Assembly: GCF_003058325.1 (NCBI RefSeq)
Contig: NZ_CP028843.1
Coordinates: 1,479,501 to 1,543,500 of the forward strand
DNA: 64,000 nucleotides
Direction: 5' to 3'
From: Methylobacterium currus
GTDB lineage: Bacteria; Pseudomonadota; Alphaproteobacteria; Rhizobiales; Beijerinckiaceae
Shown: in pieces, positions 26,257 to 40,206 of the stretch
Position numbering within the stretch: the stretch's first letter is position 1
How the letters are laid out: each line of letters opens with the position of its first letter
Notes under the pieces: model-generated
Databases searched by the model: none
What the model saw: only the letters and a program-made list of their open reading frames with translations
What the model was told of the DNA's origin: nothing
Program-made: the position numbers and the translations under genes

Positions 26257-27219
26257 ATGGACCTGCGTCCCCTGGGCCGTTCCGGCCTCTCGGTCCCGCC
26301 CTTCTGCTTCGGCGGCAACGTCTTCGGCTGGACCGCCGACGAGGCGACCTCCTTTGCGCTGCTCGACCGGCTGCTGGAGGCCGGCTTCACCTTCATCGAC
26401 ACCGCCGACGTCTATTCGCGCTGGGCGCCGGGCCATCAGGGCGGCGAATCGGAATCCGTGATCGGGCGCTGGCTCAAGGCGAGCCGGGCCCGCGACCGCA
26501 TGGTCATCGCCACCAAGGTCGGCATGGACATGGGAGACGGCCGCAAGGGCCTGAAGGCCTCCTCCATCGAGCGGGCCGTCGAGGAATCCCTGCGCCGCCT
26601 CCAGACCGACCGGATCGACCTCTACCAGTCCCATCTCGACGACGCGGAGACACCGCTCGAGGAGACGCTCGCGGCCTATGACCGGCTGATCCGCGCCGGC
26701 AAGGTGCGGGCGATCGGCGCCTCCAACTATTCCGCCGCCCGCCTGCGCGAGGCGCTGGCTGTGGCCGCCCGCGAGGGCCTGCCGCGTTACGAGTGCCTTC
26801 AGCCCGAGTACAGCCTGGCCGAGCGGGCCGGCTACGAGGCGGAGCTGGAGCCCCTGTGCCGGGAGGAGGGAATCGGGGTGATCTCCTACTTCTCCCTCGC
26901 GGCGGGCTTCCTGACCGGCAAGTACCGGCAGGCGGGCGCCGCGTCGGGCCGCGCCCGGGAGGCCCGGGTCTCGGGCTACCTCAACCCGCGCGGCCTCGCC
27001 TTCCTCGACCTCCTCGACGCGGTGGCGCGCGATCACGGCGCCAGTCCGGCCCAGGTCGCGATCGCCTGGCTCGTGGCGCGGCCCGGCCTCACCGCGCCGA
27101 TCGCCAGCGCCACCTCGGTGGCGCAGCTCGACGAGATCCTGGGCGGCGTGCGCCTCGCCCTCGACCCGGCGGCGGCGGCCCGGCTCGAGGAGGCGAGCCG
27201 GGGCTCGCTCAAGGGCTGA
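26257..27219 (+). CDS. Aldo-keto reductase
   Basis: A 320-residue NADP(H)-dependent reductase with a TIM-barrel. The cofactor/active-site region FTFIDTADVYSRW holds the Asp and catalytic Tyr; the Lys lies in VIATKVGMDMG and the catalytic His in YQSHLDDAETPLEETL. The C-terminal cofactor clamp is IASATSVAQLDEILGG. The start ATG 26257 follows the upstream MBL gene by 11 nt, so the two are likely cotranscribed and may both act on reactive aldehydes or ketoaldehydes (inference). Confidence 0.92.
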   Translation: MDLRPLGRSGLSVPPFCFGGNVFGWTADEATSFALLDRLLEAGFTFIDTADVYSRWAPGHQGGESESVIGRWLKASRARDRMVIATKVGMDMGDGRKGLKASSIERAVEESLRRLQTDRIDLYQSHLDDAETPLEETLAAYDRLIRAGKVRAIGASNYSAARLREALAVAAREGLPRYECLQPEYSLAERAGYEAELEPLCREEGIGVISYFSLAAGFLTGKYRQAGAASGRAREARVSGYLNPRGLAFLDLLDAVARDHGASPAQVAIAWLVARPGLTAPIASATSVAQLDEILGGVRLALDPAAAARLEEASRGSLKG

Positions 27220-29975
<2,756 letters not shown>

Positions 29976-30031
29976 AGCCCTCGACCCGTCTCGGAGATTG
30001 TCGGGTCAGCCAACCGAATTGCCACCCTCCG

Positions 30032-30069
30032 CGTCATCCCGGGGCCGCGAAAGCGGAACCCGGGACCCA
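30032..30069. repeat. Palindromic intergenic repeat (REP-like)
   Basis: The sequence between 30032 and 30069 begins GTCATCCCGGGGCCGCG and, after a short AAAG loop, returns as CGGAACCCGGGACC, giving an imperfect hairpin. Similar GTCATTCCGG-type palindromes recur between genes in Rhizobiales genomes. A related copy lies at 47739-47774. Confidence 0.55.
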
Positions 30070-30203
30070 TAACCGCCGAGGGTGACAAGTCGGTCCGCCC
30101 TATCGGACAGGCTCTCGCATTTCGACGTTCGCGCCCAGCGAACCGGGACCTCGTGGCCGCAAGTTGTCGCGAGAGGTCGAGGAACCGACCGCCGCCCCGC
30201 GCC

Positions 30204-30701
30204 TCACACCTTCTCGAGCGCCATCTCCAGGAAGCCGAGCGCGTCCTCGACGGCGCAACGCCGGACCTCGGAGCGGCCGAGATCGCCGTAGCGGCGCTCG
30301 ATGTGCCGGGTCGCCCGGCCGGCGGCGACGAGGCCGAAATGGACGAGGCCCACGGGCTTCGTCGGCGTGGCGCCGCCCGGACCCGCGACGCCCGTGATGG
30401 CGAGCGCCACGTCGGCCCGCGAATGGGCGAGCGCCCCTTCGGCCATCGCCCGGGCCACCGGCTCGCTCACCGCGCCATGGGCCGAGATGAGGTTGAAGTC
30501 GACGCCGAGGATCTCGGCCTTCGCCTCGTTGGAATAGGTGACGAAGCCGCGCTCCAGCACCAGGGAGGAGCCCGCCACCTCGGTCAGCAGGGCGGCGACG
30601 AGGCCGCCGGTGCAGGATTCGGCGGTGACGAGGCGGGCCTGGCGCTCGCGATAGGCGGCGATCAGCACGCTCGCGCGGGTGACGAGGGCGGCATCGAACA
30701 T
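30204..30701 (-). CDS. pncC: Nicotinamide-nucleotide amidohydrolase, CinA C-terminal type
   Basis: A 165-residue stand-alone CinA C-terminal domain protein that deamidates nicotinamide mononucleotide to nicotinate mononucleotide. Conserved motifs are VTAESCTGGLVAALLTEVAG, FVTYSNEAKAEILGV, SAHGAVSEPVARAMAEGAL and AITGVAGPGGATPTKPVG. The start ATG shares its A with the TGA stop of ispDF (TGATG), so the two genes are translationally coupled. This ispDF-cinA order is standard in Rhizobiales. Confidence 0.94.
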   Translation of the reverse strand: MFDAALVTRASVLIAAYRERQARLVTAESCTGGLVAALLTEVAGSSLVLERGFVTYSNEAKAEILGVDFNLISAHGAVSEPVARAMAEGALAHSRADVALAITGVAGPGGATPTKPVGLVHFGLVAAGRATRHIERRYGDLGRSEVRRCAVEDALGFLEMALEKV

Positions 30702-31963
30702 CACGGACGCGCCTCCGGCAGCCGGACGGTCGCCGCGGGCAACCTTATCGTGGCGGCGGCCTGGGCGGCGAGGCCCTCGGCCCGGCCGACGAAGCCGAGC
30801 TTCTCCGTCGTGGTCGCCTTGATCGAGACCGCCGAGAGCGGCACCCCGGCGATCTCGGCGATCCGGCTGCGGATCGCCTCGCGATGGGCGCCGATGCGGG
30901 GCGCCTCGGCCAGGACCGTGATGTCGAGGTGATCGATCACCCCACCGCGCTCGGTCACCCGCCGCACCGCGTCGGCCAGGAACTGGTCGGAGGAGGCGCC
31001 GCGCCAGCGCGGATCGCTCGGCGGGAAGTGGACGCCGATATCGCCGTCGGCGAGCGCGCCCAGGATCGCGTCGGTGAGGGCGTGCAGCACCACGTCGCCG
31101 TCCGAATGGGCGAGCACGCCGCGATCGGCCGGGATGCGCACGCCGCCGAGCCACACGTGGTCGCCCTCCGTGAAGGCGTGCACGTCGAAGCCGGTGCCGA
31201 GGCGGGTCAGAAGGGTCATGGCGGAATCATCCCCGGATTCGCGACCGGAGCGAGGCTCCGGCAAGAAGGCGCGGTCGGCCTCGATGAGGTCGGCGGCCTG
31301 GGTGATCTTGCGGTTGCGCAGGTCGCCGGGGAAGACCGCCACCGGCAGGCCGGCCCATTCGGCGAGCGCCCCGTCATCGGTGAAGCCGTCGTGCCCCTGC
31401 GCCGCGGCCCGCCCATGCGCCTCGGCGAGGAGGGCGAAGCGGAACGCCTGCGGGGTCTGCACCGCGCGCAACTCTTCCCGCTTCGGCGTCTCGCGCACCC
31501 GGCCGTCCGGCTCGACCACCTTGATCGTGTCGCTCACCGGCACGCCGGGCACGGCGGCGCCGTGGCTTTCCGCCGCCGCGATCGCCCGGTCGATGAGCGC
31601 CCCGTCGACGAAGGGGCGGGCGGCATCATGCACCAGCACCAGGTCGGGCGCACCCTCCCGGGCCAGCGCCTCGAGCCCGGCCCGGACCGAGGCCTGGCGG
31701 GTGGCGCCGCCCTCGGCCGGCCGGGCGAGCTTGGCCCGTGCCCCCAGTTCGAGGTCGCCGAGGCATTCGTCGTAGAAGGCGGCGGCGTCCGCGGCGATCA
31801 CCACCTGGATCCGCGTGATGCCCGGATGGGCCGCGAGAGCCGCCAGGGTCCGGGTCAGGACCGCCTGGCCGCCGACGCGGCGATACTGCTTGGGCGTGTC
31901 GCCGCCGACGCGGATGCCGCGCCCCGCGGCGACGACCACCGCGGCGATCTGGGGAAGTGTCAA
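30701..31963 (-). CDS. ispDF: Bifunctional IspD/IspF of the MEP isoprenoid pathway
   Basis: A 420-residue fusion. The N-terminal IspD half (about 1-235) is the cytidylyltransferase making CDP-methylerythritol: [44 protein letters not shown] and [14 protein letters not shown]. The C-terminal IspF half (from about 255) is the cyclodiphosphate synthase: [55 protein letters not shown] and [14 protein letters not shown]. Together they catalyse two non-consecutive steps of the MEP pathway. The fusion is typical of alphaproteobacteria. It is first in the leftward pair with pncC and divergent from the dusB-ntrBC operon. Confidence 0.97.
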   Translation of the reverse strand: MTLPQIAAVVVAAGRGIRVGGDTPKQYRRVGGQAVLTRTLAALAAHPGITRIQVVIAADAAAFYDECLGDLELGARAKLARPAEGGATRQASVRAGLEALAREGAPDLVLVHDAARPFVDGALIDRAIAAAESHGAAVPGVPVSDTIKVVEPDGRVRETPKREELRAVQTPQAFRFALLAEAHGRAAAQGHDGFTDDGALAEWAGLPVAVFPGDLRNRKITQAADLIEADRAFLPEPRSGRESGDDSAMTLLTRLGTGFDVHAFTEGDHVWLGGVRIPADRGVLAHSDGDVVLHALTDAILGALADGDIGVHFPPSDPRWRGASSDQFLADAVRRVTERGGVIDHLDITVLAEAPRIGAHREAIRSRIAEIAGVPLSAVSIKATTTEKLGFVGRAEGLAAQAAATIRLPAATVRLPEARP

Positions 31964-32671
31964 AGAGGTCGCTCCCGGAATGCCCGCTCCTTAGCGGCGG
32001 CGGCCCAGCGAGGCAAATGCACCAGGGGAAGGGCGGTGCCGCGTGGGAAGGAGGGGAGGGCAGGTTCTTCCGGCGCCACATCCGCCTGCTTGCGCGATCC
32101 GGGATCTGGGGTTGCGCATGACGCATGACGACACCCCCATCCGCGATCCTCTCAATACAAGGACGTCGCGAGACCCCCTCCCCAGGCGATTCGAAGATCA
32201 CGCAGGGTGGCGCTTCAGTGTGAAGCGCTGAGAGCCGTGCCGGCAGCGGGACGCTCAGGGTTCAACCCGGGGCCGTCTCCACCTTCACGCCGGATCCTCG
32301 ATCCCCTGACCCTGTTCCACACGGGAGAGGGGACGCGATCGACCTCGAAATTCGAGATCGATACATAATATCTCTCTGCAATTCATGGATGTGCCATGTC
32401 ATCGACGGCCGGCGCAGGCAAGCGACAGCCGCCCCTCTGCCCGCGCTCAGCGCTCATCCCGCAGCGCAGCAAAGCCTGGCCGACACCGCTTCCATTCCGC
32501 CGCGCGGCCCCGCTATCCTGCCGCGCCCGGGCGAGAGCCGGCGCGGAACGCCACCGCGACACGGGCCACCGGCCCGACGAGGGTCACCCGGCGGTCAATT
32601 CGCGGGCAATTCGGGGAACGCCCCCCGAACGCGCTTGCGTCCGAGCCGGTTTTGGCTATTTGCTGTGCACA
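31964..32671. other. Long divergent intergenic region between ispDF and dusB
   Basis: About 700 bases without a convincing gene. It carries an almost perfect inverted repeat at 32337-32362 (arms ATCGACCTCGAA and TTCGAGATCGAT, one mismatch) directly followed by ACATAATATC, which could be a regulated promoter for the dusB-ntr operon. Short open frames after 32385 have random-looking, Arg-rich composition and are not called. Confidence 0.4.
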
Positions 32672-33745
32672 ATGACGACTGACCATTATTTGAGCGCCGC
32701 AGCACCGGGGGCCGGGCCGGCAGCGCTGCCAACCGGGCGTCTCGCCGCCGGCGCCCTGCTGGCGCGCGGGGCCCTGCTGGCGCCGCTCTCGGGCGTGACC
32801 GACCTGCACATGCGCCGCATCGCCCGCCGGCTCGGCGCCACCGCGACCGTGTCCGAGATGGTGGCGGCGGAGGATTTCGCCCGCGGCACCGAGGAGGCGC
32901 GGCTGCGCGCCGAGGGGGAGGGCGTGCTGCCCCATGTGGTGCAGCTCGCCGGCTGCGACCCGCGCTGGATGGCGGAAGGCGCGCGCCTCGCCGAGGCCAA
33001 CGGGGCCGACGCGATCGACGTCAACATGGGCTGCCCGGCCAAGGCCGTGACCGGCGGACAGGCCGGCTCGGCGCTGATGCGCGACCTCGACCATGCCGAG
33101 CGCCTGCTCGCCGCGGTGCGCGAGGCGGTGGCGGTGCCGGTCACCGTCAAGATGCGGCTCGGCTGGGACGACGCCACCCGCAACGCCCCGGACCTCGCCC
33201 GGCGGGCCGAACGGCTCGGCTACGCCGCCGTCACGGTGCATGGCCGCACGAGGCAGCAATTCTATACCGGCCGCGCCGACTGGGCGGCGATCCGGGCGGT
33301 GCGCGAGGCCGTGACGATCCCGCTCGTCGCCAACGGCGATATCGCCGGCCTCGACGATGCCCGGGCCTGCCTGCGCGAATCCGGCGCCGACGCCGTGATG
33401 ATCGGCCGGGCGGCGGTCGGGCGGCCCTGGCTCGTCGCCGCCGTGGCGGCGGGGCTCGCCGGGGAGGCTCTCGCGGAGCCCGACGCCGCGGCGCGGGCGG
33501 AGCTGGCGGCCGAGCATTACGACGGGCTCATCGCCCTCTACGGCGCCCGGATGGGCGTGCGCCACGCCCGCAAGCACCTGGCGGCCTATGCCGACCATGC
33601 CGGGGGGCTCTCTGCCCCCGAGCGGACCCGGCTTCTCACCACCACCGACCCGGACGAGGCCGCGCGGCTCCTGCGGCGCGCCTTCGAGGCACCGGCCGCA
33701 CGGCCCGAGCAGCAGGCCGCACGGCCTCAGCATCAGGCCGCATGA
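32672..33745 (+). CDS. dusB: tRNA-dihydrouridine synthase, DusB type
   Basis: A 357-residue FMN enzyme that reduces uridines in the tRNA D-loop. Features: [20 protein letters not shown]; the active-site Cys in INVDMGCP-type sequence (here [14 protein letters not shown]); [36 protein letters not shown]-type sequence ([12 protein letters not shown]); and [12 protein letters not shown]. This is the nifR3-like gene that heads ntrBC operons. Start ATG 32672 was chosen because upstream in-frame sequence is Arg-rich and unlike the family. The last residues contain a 21-bp tandem duplication ([14 protein letters not shown]). The stop overlaps the ntrB start (ATGA). Confidence 0.95.
   Translation: MTTDHYLSAAAPGAGPAALPTGRLAAGALLARGALLAPLSGVTDLHMRRIARRLGATATVSEMVAAEDFARGTEEARLRAEGEGVLPHVVQLAGCDPRWMAEGARLAEANGADAIDVNMGCPAKAVTGGQAGSALMRDLDHAERLLAAVREAVAVPVTVKMRLGWDDATRNAPDLARRAERLGYAAVTVHGRTRQQFYTGRADWAAIRAVREAVTIPLVANGDIAGLDDARACLRESGADAVMIGRAAVGRPWLVAAVAAGLAGEALAEPDAAARAELAAEHYDGLIALYGARMGVRHARKHLAAYADHAGGLSAPERTRLLTTTDPDEAARLLRRAFEAPAARPEQQAARPQHQAA
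33694..33735 (+). repeat. 21-bp in-frame tandem duplication at the dusB 3' end
   Basis: Two adjacent 21-base units (33694-33714 and 33715-33735, differing at three positions) plus a partial third encode an AARPxxQ heptad at the DusB C-terminus. Confidence 0.8.
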
Positions 33746-34902
33746 GGATGAGCGATGCGTCCGCACCCCCTGCCGCCCGCACCCGGAAGGCGTCGCTCAT
33801 GAGCGCCCCAACGAGCGAGATGATCATCAACGCTCTGCCGCTGCCCGTCCTGACCATCGGCCCGGACGAGCGCATCCTCCAGGTCAACATGGCGGCGGAG
33901 CACTTCTTCGACTATTCGCGCCGGATGATGCAGCGCCAGCGCCTGCGCGACATCATCCCGTTCTCCTCGCCGATCATCGCCCTCGTCAACGAGGTGCGGC
34001 GGCGCCGGGCCAGCGTCAGCGAGTACAGGGTCGAGCTGGCCTCGCCGCGCACCGGCATCGAGCGCAGCGTCGACGTGTTCGCGACCCATCTCGACGACGA
34101 CCTCGTGGTGCTGATGCTCCAGGAGCGCACCATCGCCGACAAGATGAACCGCCAGCTCACCCACCGGGGCGCCGCCCGCTCGATGGTGGCGCTCGGCGCG
34201 ATGCTGGCCCACGAGATCAAGAACCCGCTCGCCGGCATCCGCGGCGCCGCCCAGCTCCTCGAGCAGTCGGCCGCCGAGGACGACCGGCTGCTGACCCGGC
34301 TGATCTGCGACGAATCCGACCGGATCGTGCGCATCGTCGAGCGGATGGAATTGTTCGGCGACGAGCGCCCGGTCGAGCGCGGCCCGGTCAACGTCCACGG
34401 CGTCCTCGACCAGGTGAAGCGCTCGGCCCAGTCGGGCTTCGCCCGCCACATCCGCTTCGTCGAGAACTACGACCCGTCGCTGCCGCCGGTGCTCGGCAAC
34501 CGCGACCAGCTGATCCAGGTCATCCTGAATCTCGTCAAGAACGCCGCCGAGGCGATCGGCGCCGACGCGGTCGACGGCGAGATCATCCTCTCGACCGCCT
34601 TCCGCACCGGCCTGCGCCTCCAGGTGCCGGGCTCGCGCGAGCGGGTGAGCCTGCCGATCGAAGTGGCGGTGCGCGACAACGGCCCGGGCGTCTCGGCCGA
34701 GCTCTTGCCGGACCTGTTCGACCCCTTCGTCACCACCAAGGCGCAAGGGTCGGGCCTCGGCCTGGCGCTCGTCGCCAAGATCGTCGGCGACCATGGCGGC
34801 ATCGTCGAGTGCGACCCCGCCCCCCGCCGCACCACCTTCCGCGTCCTCCTGCCGATGTCGCACGCCCGCGACGGGCGCGAATCCTCCGCCGAGACCGAGT
34901 GA
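33742..34902 (+). CDS. ntrB: Nitrogen regulation sensor kinase NtrB
   Basis: A 386-residue cytosolic kinase/phosphatase that phosphorylates NtrC under nitrogen limitation and answers to PII. An N-terminal PAS domain spans about residues 25-135 ([33 protein letters not shown]). The H-box is [20 protein letters not shown]. The ATPase part has [38 protein letters not shown]. No membrane segment. The first ATG overlaps the dusB stop by four bases (ATGA); an internal ATG at 33748 or 33799 could also serve. ntrC follows 4 nt after the stop. Confidence 0.96.
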   Translation: MRMSDASAPPAARTRKASLMSAPTSEMIINALPLPVLTIGPDERILQVNMAAEHFFDYSRRMMQRQRLRDIIPFSSPIIALVNEVRRRRASVSEYRVELASPRTGIERSVDVFATHLDDDLVVLMLQERTIADKMNRQLTHRGAARSMVALGAMLAHEIKNPLAGIRGAAQLLEQSAAEDDRLLTRLICDESDRIVRIVERMELFGDERPVERGPVNVHGVLDQVKRSAQSGFARHIRFVENYDPSLPPVLGNRDQLIQVILNLVKNAAEAIGADAVDGEIILSTAFRTGLRLQVPGSRERVSLPIEVAVRDNGPGVSAELLPDLFDPFVTTKAQGSGLGLALVAKIVGDHGGIVECDPAPRRTTFRVLLPMSHARDGRESSAETE

Positions 34903-34906
34903 GCGC

Positions 34907-36364
<1,458 letters not shown>

Positions 36365-36470
36365 GGCGGACGCGTCCGTGGACAAAGGGTCCGTCATCTT
36401 GCGGCATTGCGACGCATTGTCCGGCAGGCCAGGGGGCGGGCCAGGATAATCCGGCAAGACCGGAGGGCAG

Positions 36471-36492
36471 ACGGGCCGCCCTGGCCCGTTTT
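36471..36492 (+). terminator. Rho-independent terminator after ntrC
   Basis: Perfect 7-bp stem ACGGGCC/GGCCCGT with a five-base loop, followed by TTT, about 105 bp after the ntrC stop. This ends the dusB-ntrB-ntrC unit and separates it from mucR. Confidence 0.55.
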
Positions 36493-37144
36493 GGTCTCGC
36501 CCGCCGCGCGCGCCTCCGCCGCCCGAAACGCCGGACGATCCCGCCGGCGCCGGCGCCGATGCGGTTCCGGCCCCATTTTCACAACGACATCCTTGAGTGA
36601 AGAGCGGTTGCTGGCGTTGTCAAGCCGCACAACCTCAAGTAGAAAATATGTCTCCTTACCTGGGGACATCACGGCTCGTCTTGCGAAGACATGGCGCGAT
36701 CACGGGGCAGGGTGACCTAGGCCGATCTTCCGACGCCGCATCACGGTCTCGACCGATCATGGCGCTGCGCGTCACCCGCACAGTGGGTGCCTGGATTGGA
36801 TCTCAGCGGGCCGCTCGAAGGGCCTGCAGCGTATCGGATCGTTGATTATATCAATGATAAGGTGATGACCGCGACGGGCCGAACATCCCGCGATTGACCT
36901 GCCGGGGGCCTCGACTGTTCCGGCAAGCCTATGAACAACAAGGATTTTTTCACGCAGACCGCGCTCCGCCGGGGACGCTGCTCCAGACCGCGATCCGCCG
37001 CATCGGTCAATCTTCATGACCTTGGGGAACAGGACAGAGCTAATGCAGTGCCGACTCTTGTGTTGATCGAGAGACCTTGCGGTTGACGGAGACTGGCGTA
37101 ACATCCATCACCTGTGACGGGGGCCGCACTTCTCGAGGATCGCA
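36493..37144. other. Intergenic region upstream of mucR
   Basis: With the terminator this gap totals about 780 bases. It is noticeably less GC-rich than its surroundings (for example around 36600-36660 and 36840-36960), which suits a MucR-type autoregulatory region because MucR/Ros proteins bind T-rich targets. TTGACG at 37083-37088 is a possible -35 element, but no good -10 is at proper spacing. No gene seen. Confidence 0.4.
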
Positions 37145-37582
37145 ATGAGTTCAGCTGACCACGTCGAAACGCCTCAGATGATCGGCCTGGTGTCCGATAT
37201 TGTGTCGGCCTACGTGTCGAACAACAGCGTGCCGGTGGGCGAGCTGTCGAGCCTGATCCGCAGCGTCCATGAGGCGGTGGCTCGGCTCGGCTCGGCCGTC
37301 CCGGCGGAGCCCGAGCGGCTGACGCCGCCGGTGCCGATCAAGAAGACCGTCACGCCCGACTACCTGATCAGCCTGGAGGACGGGCGCCGGTACCGGACGC
37401 TGAAGCGCCACCTGGCCGGGCGCGGGCTCACTCCCGAGCAGTACCGCCAGAAATGGGGCCTTCCGCCGGACTATCCGATGGTCGCCGCCAACTATGCCGC
37501 CCAGCGCTCTGAGCTCGCCAAGAGCATCGGGCTCGGCCAGAAGCCGGTGGTCCGCCGCCCGCGCTCGAACCAGGCCGCCTGA
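37145..37582 (+). CDS. mucR: MucR/Ros-family transcriptional regulator lacking canonical zinc ligands
   Basis: A 145-residue regulator. The N-terminal oligomerisation region (LVSDIVSAYVSNNSVPVGEL, LIRSVHEAVARLG) and the C-terminal DNA-binding domain (LEDGRRYRTLKRHL, LTPEQYRQKWGLPPDYPMVA) are clear family marks. In canonical members the finger starts I-C-L-E-D-G and ends with two His after KRHL. Here the Cys is Ser (YLISLEDG) and KRHL is followed by AGRG, leaving one His. Zinc-independent MucR-like proteins are known in rhizobia, so this variant can still bind DNA. The gene lies between ntrC and ntrY with its own upstream region. Confidence 0.92.
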   Translation: MSSADHVETPQMIGLVSDIVSAYVSNNSVPVGELSSLIRSVHEAVARLGSAVPAEPERLTPPVPIKKTVTPDYLISLEDGRRYRTLKRHLAGRGLTPEQYRQKWGLPPDYPMVAANYAAQRSELAKSIGLGQKPVVRRPRSNQAA

Positions 37583-37758
37583 GGCCTCGACCCGGAGGTC
37601 GCCCGATCCAAAGCTCGCCTGGACCAAGGATCGCCTGGATCAAGGGCCACCGATCGGGGCTCCATCGCTCGGGCCGGACGGCGTGACCGCCGGCCCCGAT
37701 TGCCGTCGCGCCCGCATCCGTATTAATTTCGCCACACTGTAGTGGCCTTGCACCACGG

Positions 37759-40080
37759 ATGCTGTTCACACGTCGCCCCCGGGCTCCAGCGCCCCCCTCC
37801 GGCGCGGCCGGCCACACGACCAGGCCGGGCCCGCCCGGGCCGGCTCAGGACGCCGCGCCGCGGGGTCCGGGCTGGTTCGGGGCACTCGCGGTCATCGTCG
37901 CCCTGGCGCTGGCGCTCGCCACCTTCCTGATCCTGGTCGGTGCCACCGCGATCGCGCCGACCCACACCGTGGTGGTGGCGCTGCTGCTCAGCAACGTCGC
38001 CCTGGTGCTGCTGCTCGTCGTGGTCATCGCCTGGGAGGCGCGGGTCTTCCTGCGCGCCCGGCGGACCAACGCGGCGGCGGCCCGGCTCCACACCCGCATC
38101 GTCGGCCTGTTCAGCCTGATCGCGACCCTGCCGACGGTGCTGCTCGCCGTGGTGGCGTCGATCACCCTGGAGCGCGGCCTGTCGCCCTGGTTCTCCGACC
38201 GGATGCGCAACGTCGTGCTGATGTCGGTCGACGTGGCCGATGCCTACCTGACCAACCAGTGCCAGAGCCTCGCCCGCGAGGCCCGCATCCTCTCCGACGA
38301 CCTCACCCGGGCGCGCCCCGCCTTCGACGTCGAGCGGGCCTGGTTCGAGAACTTCCTCACCGCGCGGGCCGCCTCGCTCGGCCTGCCGATCGCCCGGATC
38401 ATGCGCTCGCCGACCGAGACCGTGGCGCGGGCCAATATCGACATCCTCAAGGACCCGCCGCTGCCCTCGGCCAGCGACTTCGACGAGGCGGCGAAATCCG
38501 CCGACGCCACCTGCCTGCTGCCGCGGGAGGGACGGGTCTTCGGCACGCTGATGAAGCTGCCGGCCTATGACGATGCCTTCCTCTTGGTCGAGCGCGAGGT
38601 GACGCGGCTCGCGGTCGAGTTCCCGGGGGTGTCGCGGGCCGCCGCGACCGAGTTCCTGACCATCGATGCCGGGCGGCGCAGCGTGCAGATCGCCTTCGCG
38701 ACGATGTTCGCGCTGATCGCCCTGATCGCGCTGCTTTCGGCGGTGTGGTTCGGGCTCAACTTCGCCAACCGCTTCGTGGCGCCGATCCGCCGGCTGATCA
38801 ACGCCGCCGACCAGGTGGCGTCGGGCAACTACTACGCCCAGGTCCCGTTCCGGAAGACGGAGGGCGACCTGCAGCACCTGGGCGAGAGCTTCAACAAGAT
38901 GACCCAGGAGCTCAGCCGCCAGCGTGCCACCCTGATCGAGCAGAGCGAGCAGATCGACAGCCGCCGCCGCTTCACCGAGGCGGTGCTGGCCGGGGTGCCG
39001 GCGGGCGTGATCGGCGTCGACGGGCGCGGGGTCATCACCATCGCCAACCCCTCCGCCGAGCGGATGCTCGGGCGCGCTGCGGCCGACCTCGTCGGCCAGC
39101 CCCTGGAGGCGGTGATGCCGGAGCTCGGCGCCCTGCCGGGGGATTCGCGCGCCCGCCCGACCCAGCAGCAGATCCAGATCGCCCGCAACGGCCGCGAGCG
39201 CACCATCGACGTGCGCACCACGAGCGAGCAGTCGCAGGACGGCAACCGCGGCTACGTCGTCACCCTCGACGACATCACCGACCTGGTGAGCGCGCAGCGC
39301 ACCTCGGCCTGGGCCGACGTCGCCCGCCGCATCGCCCACGAGATCAAGAACCCCCTGACCCCGATCCAGCTCTCCGCCGAGCGTATCCGCCGCAAGTACG
39401 GGCGTGTCATCACCGCCGACAAGGAGGTGTTCGAGCAGTGCGTCGCCACGATCGTGCGCCAGGTCGACGACATCAAGCGGATGGTGGACGAGTTCTCGTC
39501 CTTCGCCAGGATGCCCAAGCCGGCCATCGCCCGGAACGACCTGACCGAGATCGTCAAGCAGAACCTGTTCATGATGCGGGTGGCCCATCCCGACGTGACC
39601 TTCACGCTGGAGGAGGGCATCAACCGCATCAGCGCCGCCTTCGACACGCGGCTCCTGTCGCAGGCGATCACCAACATCCTCAAGAACGCCGTCGAGGCGG
39701 TGCAGGCGGTGCCGGAGGACGTCCGGGGCGAGAGCCTGATCGCCGTGCGCCTCTACGAGGAGGGCGAGGCCGCGGTGATCGAGATCACCGATACCGGCAA
39801 GGGATTCCCGCAGGAAGGGCGCCAGCGGCTGCTCGAACCCTATATGACCACCCGCGAGGGGGGCACGGGCCTCGGATTGGCGATCGTGAGCAAGGTCTTG
39901 GAAGAGCACGGCGGCGGCATCGAGCTGAACGACAACCCGCGCGGGCGCGGCGGGCAGGTGCGCATGCGGGTCCTCAGGGAGGTGCGGCGCGACGAGCCGC
40001 CGGGCGGCGCGAGCCGGTCCGCACGGCCGGCCGAGAGCCCGAAGACCTCTCCGGAGATCTCCCCGGAGCCCGCGGCGTGA
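37759..40080 (+). CDS. ntrY: Membrane sensor kinase NtrY
   Basis: A 773-residue membrane-bound kinase, partner of NtrX in nitrogen/redox signalling. Membrane helices near residues 38-62, 70-95 and 110-135 and another near 315-340 (FATMFALIALIALLSAVWFG) frame a periplasmic region. A HAMP domain follows (RFVAPIRRLINAADQVASGN), then a PAS domain (AVLAGVPAGVIGVDGRGVIT), the H-box [20 protein letters not shown], and the ATPase motifs NILKNAVEAV, DTGKGFP and GTGLGLAIV. It begins 176 bp after mucR and precedes ntrX by about 125 bp. Layout and length are normal for alphaproteobacteria. Confidence 0.96.
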   Translation: MLFTRRPRAPAPPSGAAGHTTRPGPPGPAQDAAPRGPGWFGALAVIVALALALATFLILVGATAIAPTHTVVVALLLSNVALVLLLVVVIAWEARVFLRARRTNAAAARLHTRIVGLFSLIATLPTVLLAVVASITLERGLSPWFSDRMRNVVLMSVDVADAYLTNQCQSLAREARILSDDLTRARPAFDVERAWFENFLTARAASLGLPIARIMRSPTETVARANIDILKDPPLPSASDFDEAAKSADATCLLPREGRVFGTLMKLPAYDDAFLLVEREVTRLAVEFPGVSRAAATEFLTIDAGRRSVQIAFATMFALIALIALLSAVWFGLNFANRFVAPIRRLINAADQVASGNYYAQVPFRKTEGDLQHLGESFNKMTQELSRQRATLIEQSEQIDSRRRFTEAVLAGVPAGVIGVDGRGVITIANPSAERMLGRAAADLVGQPLEAVMPELGALPGDSRARPTQQQIQIARNGRERTIDVRTTSEQSQDGNRGYVVTLDDITDLVSAQRTSAWADVARRIAHEIKNPLTPIQLSAERIRRKYGRVITADKEVFEQCVATIVRQVDDIKRMVDEFSSFARMPKPAIARNDLTEIVKQNLFMMRVAHPDVTFTLEEGINRISAAFDTRLLSQAITNILKNAVEAVQAVPEDVRGESLIAVRLYEEGEAAVIEITDTGKGFPQEGRQRLLEPYMTTREGGTGLGLAIVSKVLEEHGGGIELNDNPRGRGGQVRMRVLREVRRDEPPGGASRSARPAESPKTSPEISPEPAA

Positions 40081-40206
40081 GGCGGCCCGCCCCTTGCCGG
40101 ACCCGGCGCCGCCGGTACAGCCATCGTCATCATCACATTCGCCACAGCACGGGGTGCCGCGGGGCCGTCAGGCCTGCCACCCGCATCGCGGGGAGGCCCT
40201 GAAGCC

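Noticed and set aside
32385..32671. Upstream extension of DusB and overlapping small frames
   Set aside because: Arg/Pro/Ser-rich sequence unlike the DusB N-terminus; ATG 32672 directly precedes the family start.
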